DNA of 64,000 nucleotides from Flavobacterium yafengii (GTDB lineage Bacteria; Bacteroidota; Bacteroidia; Flavobacteriales; Flavobacteriaceae). Location of the stretch: contig NZ_JASCRY010000004.1 in NCBI RefSeq assembly GCF_030010375.1, positions 248,001 through 312,000 of the forward strand. Direction: 5' to 3'. Every line of letters begins with the position of its first letter. The stretch's first letter is position 1. Shown one piece after another: positions 62,846 to 64,000 of this stretch. The notes beneath the pieces are model-generated. The model was not told the origin of the DNA, ran no database searches, and saw only the letters and a list, made by a program, of their open reading frames with translations. A program made the position numbers and the translations under genes.

Positions 62846-64000
62846 ATGAAAAGAATCAGTACTTTACTTTTAATCTCCTTTGTGGCAAATTTGACATTTG
62901 CACAAGAAAAAAAAATTAACGAAGTCAATACTTTTAAAGTAAAGAATTCAGGGGCAATCCTAAACAAAGAGAAAGATGTTGATGGTTATTATTTTTTCTA
63001 TGAATTAGACAAACTAAAAAAAGGTGACCGTGAGTTTGCAATTCAAGTTTTAGATAAAAATCTAGTGGAAGTTGCTAAGAAAACATACATTGACAATAAA
63101 AATACTTTTTTGATGAAAAGTAGCTTTAACAATCAAGGAATAATGTTTGCAATGGCTAATTTTAAAGAAAAAAAAATCAGCCTATTAAGCTATGATAAAA
63201 AAGTCAACCAATTACCAACTATTGACATTCCTTTAGAAAGCAAAGAAATCCGTTATATCCAATACATGCAACAAACAGGTGATTTTAATATTATATTTCC
63301 TGTTGAAAATAAAGGATTCATTTTCAACAAGTTTGAAGACAATAAAAAAATAGGATACTCTTTAAAATATTATCCAACTGATGGTGGAAAATCATGGGAA
63401 TATAACTCTCCCGATGATTCAAAAGAAATGTTGGCAATAAATCCTATTGAAGTAAATGATAAAGTAATTGTTGCTCTAGAAACATCAAAACCAGGTCTTT
63501 TATCAAGAAAACTTACTTTAAAGACAAAAATTATTGATGTAAATACAGGTGTTTTATTGTATGAGAAAGAATATAGTAAAAACAGTAAACCCAGATTAAT
63601 TAATAATGCGTTCCTTGATAAAGACAATAATGTTGTTTTAATGGGGGAATATTTTAAAGAAGGTGATAATATTATAGATGATAAAAGTTTAGGTCTGTTT
63701 ACAGAAGTTGTCGATTTATCTGGGAAAACTTTAAAAGAAAACTTTACTAGTTGGAAAGAAGATGTTGCTAAAATTGCAAAAGTAAGCGGAAATTACATTG
63801 AAGACAAAGGATACATCTATTTCCATAATATTGCAAGAACAAAAAACAATGAGTATTATGCCATTGGAGAATTCTATAAAAGAACCGCAAGTGCTGGAGG
63901 TATAGCATTAACAACATTATCGCTGTTAGGCGGTGGTGGCGGTGGCGCAAGTGTCACACAACTTACAATTACAAATTCTGTAGTCTTTAAGTTCAACTCT
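62846..64000 (+). CDS. Secreted protein of unknown function (C-terminus beyond the window)
   Basis: 385 codons are open from ATG 62846 to the right edge without a stop. The signal peptide is MKRISTLLLISFVANLTFA, cut before QEKK. The mature part is beta-rich with repeated short modules containing Asp-Lys turns (QVLDKNLVEVAKK, VVDLSGKTLKEN), suggesting a propeller- or PKD-like fold of the kind that tracks values per step; I cannot name the family. A Gly-rich stretch LLGGGGGGAS encoded at 63930-63959 is unusual. It follows the M48 protease by 23 bases, so the two may act together in the envelope. Confidence 0.75.
   Translation, partial: MKRISTLLLISFVANLTFAQEKKINEVNTFKVKNSGAILNKEKDVDGYYFFYELDKLKKGDREFAIQVLDKNLVEVAKKTYIDNKNTFLMKSSFNNQGIMFAMANFKEKKISLLSYDKKVNQLPTIDIPLESKEIRYIQYMQQTGDFNIIFPVENKGFIFNKFEDNKKIGYSLKYYPTDGGKSWEYNSPDDSKEMLAINPIEVNDKVIVALETSKPGLLSRKLTLKTKIIDVNTGVLLYEKEYSKNSKPRLINNAFLDKDNNVVLMGEYFKEGDNIIDDKSLGLFTEVVDLSGKTLKENFTSWKEDVAKIAKVSGNYIEDKGYIYFHNIARTKNNEYYAIGEFYKRTASAGGIALTTLSLLGGGGGGASVTQLTITNSVVFKFNS

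Overview
This is an AT-rich stretch of chromosome from a member of the Bacteroidota, almost certainly family Flavobacteriaceae and probably Flavobacterium or a close relative. The grounds are the presence of a SusC/SusD pair, a protein with a type IX secretion (T9SS) C-terminal sorting domain, promoters of the Bacteroidota form (TTTG, about 19-20 bases, TAnnTTTG), the near absence of Shine-Dalgarno sequences, a one-cysteine ribosomal protein L36, and dispersed palindromic repeats of a kind common in flavobacterial genomes. Most of the window is conserved core genome. No tRNA, rRNA, insertion sequence, prophage or CRISPR array was seen.

Positions 1-6890 hold two amidinotransferase-fold enzymes of arginine/citrulline metabolism (a partial ctlX and an arginine deiminase-like gene), citrate synthase, enolase, an erythromycin-esterase homologue and carA. 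Positions 7207-24418 are one long leftward ribosomal supercluster (str, S10, spc and alpha blocks): rpsL-rpsG-fusA-rpsJ, then rplC through rplQ, including secY, infA, rpmJ and rpoA. A good promoter precedes rpsL and a second lies in the rpsJ-rplC gap. The cluster ends in a strong terminator after rplQ. One unusual gap, between rpsN and rpsH, holds two palindromes.

Positions 24600-31103 carry outer-membrane genes on the plus strand: an Omp85-like barrel and an orphan SusC/SusD uptake pair. Positions 31173-43000 are housekeeping: rlmB, a rhomboid protease, rarA, a HAD nucleotidase, radC, a GNAT acetyltransferase, an Mpl-type cell-wall recycling ligase, a TPR protein, obgE, a CNNM/CorC-like membrane protein, adk and hpt. 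Positions 43399-51727 form the most accessory-looking region: an outer-membrane barrel, a 1559-residue HYR-repeat T9SS protein, a small secreted protein and two tandem AraC-family regulators. Positions 52201-64000 hold purK-purE, an unknown acidic protein, an M3 peptidase, an SRPBCC protein, a UbiA-like membrane protein, gcvP, a secreted M48 protease and a partial secreted protein of unknown function.

The observations I rate highest are: (1) three intergenic copies (7034-7117, 32865-32955, 41729-41873) of a structured repeat whose ends are conserved while the inner stem differs in sequence yet still pairs in each copy; (2) the giant T9SS protein, which has a Cys-rich domain nested inside an HYR repeat and a 31-residue tail after its sorting signal that one extra base in an A-run would remove; and (3) REP-like palindromes inside the spc ribosomal operon.
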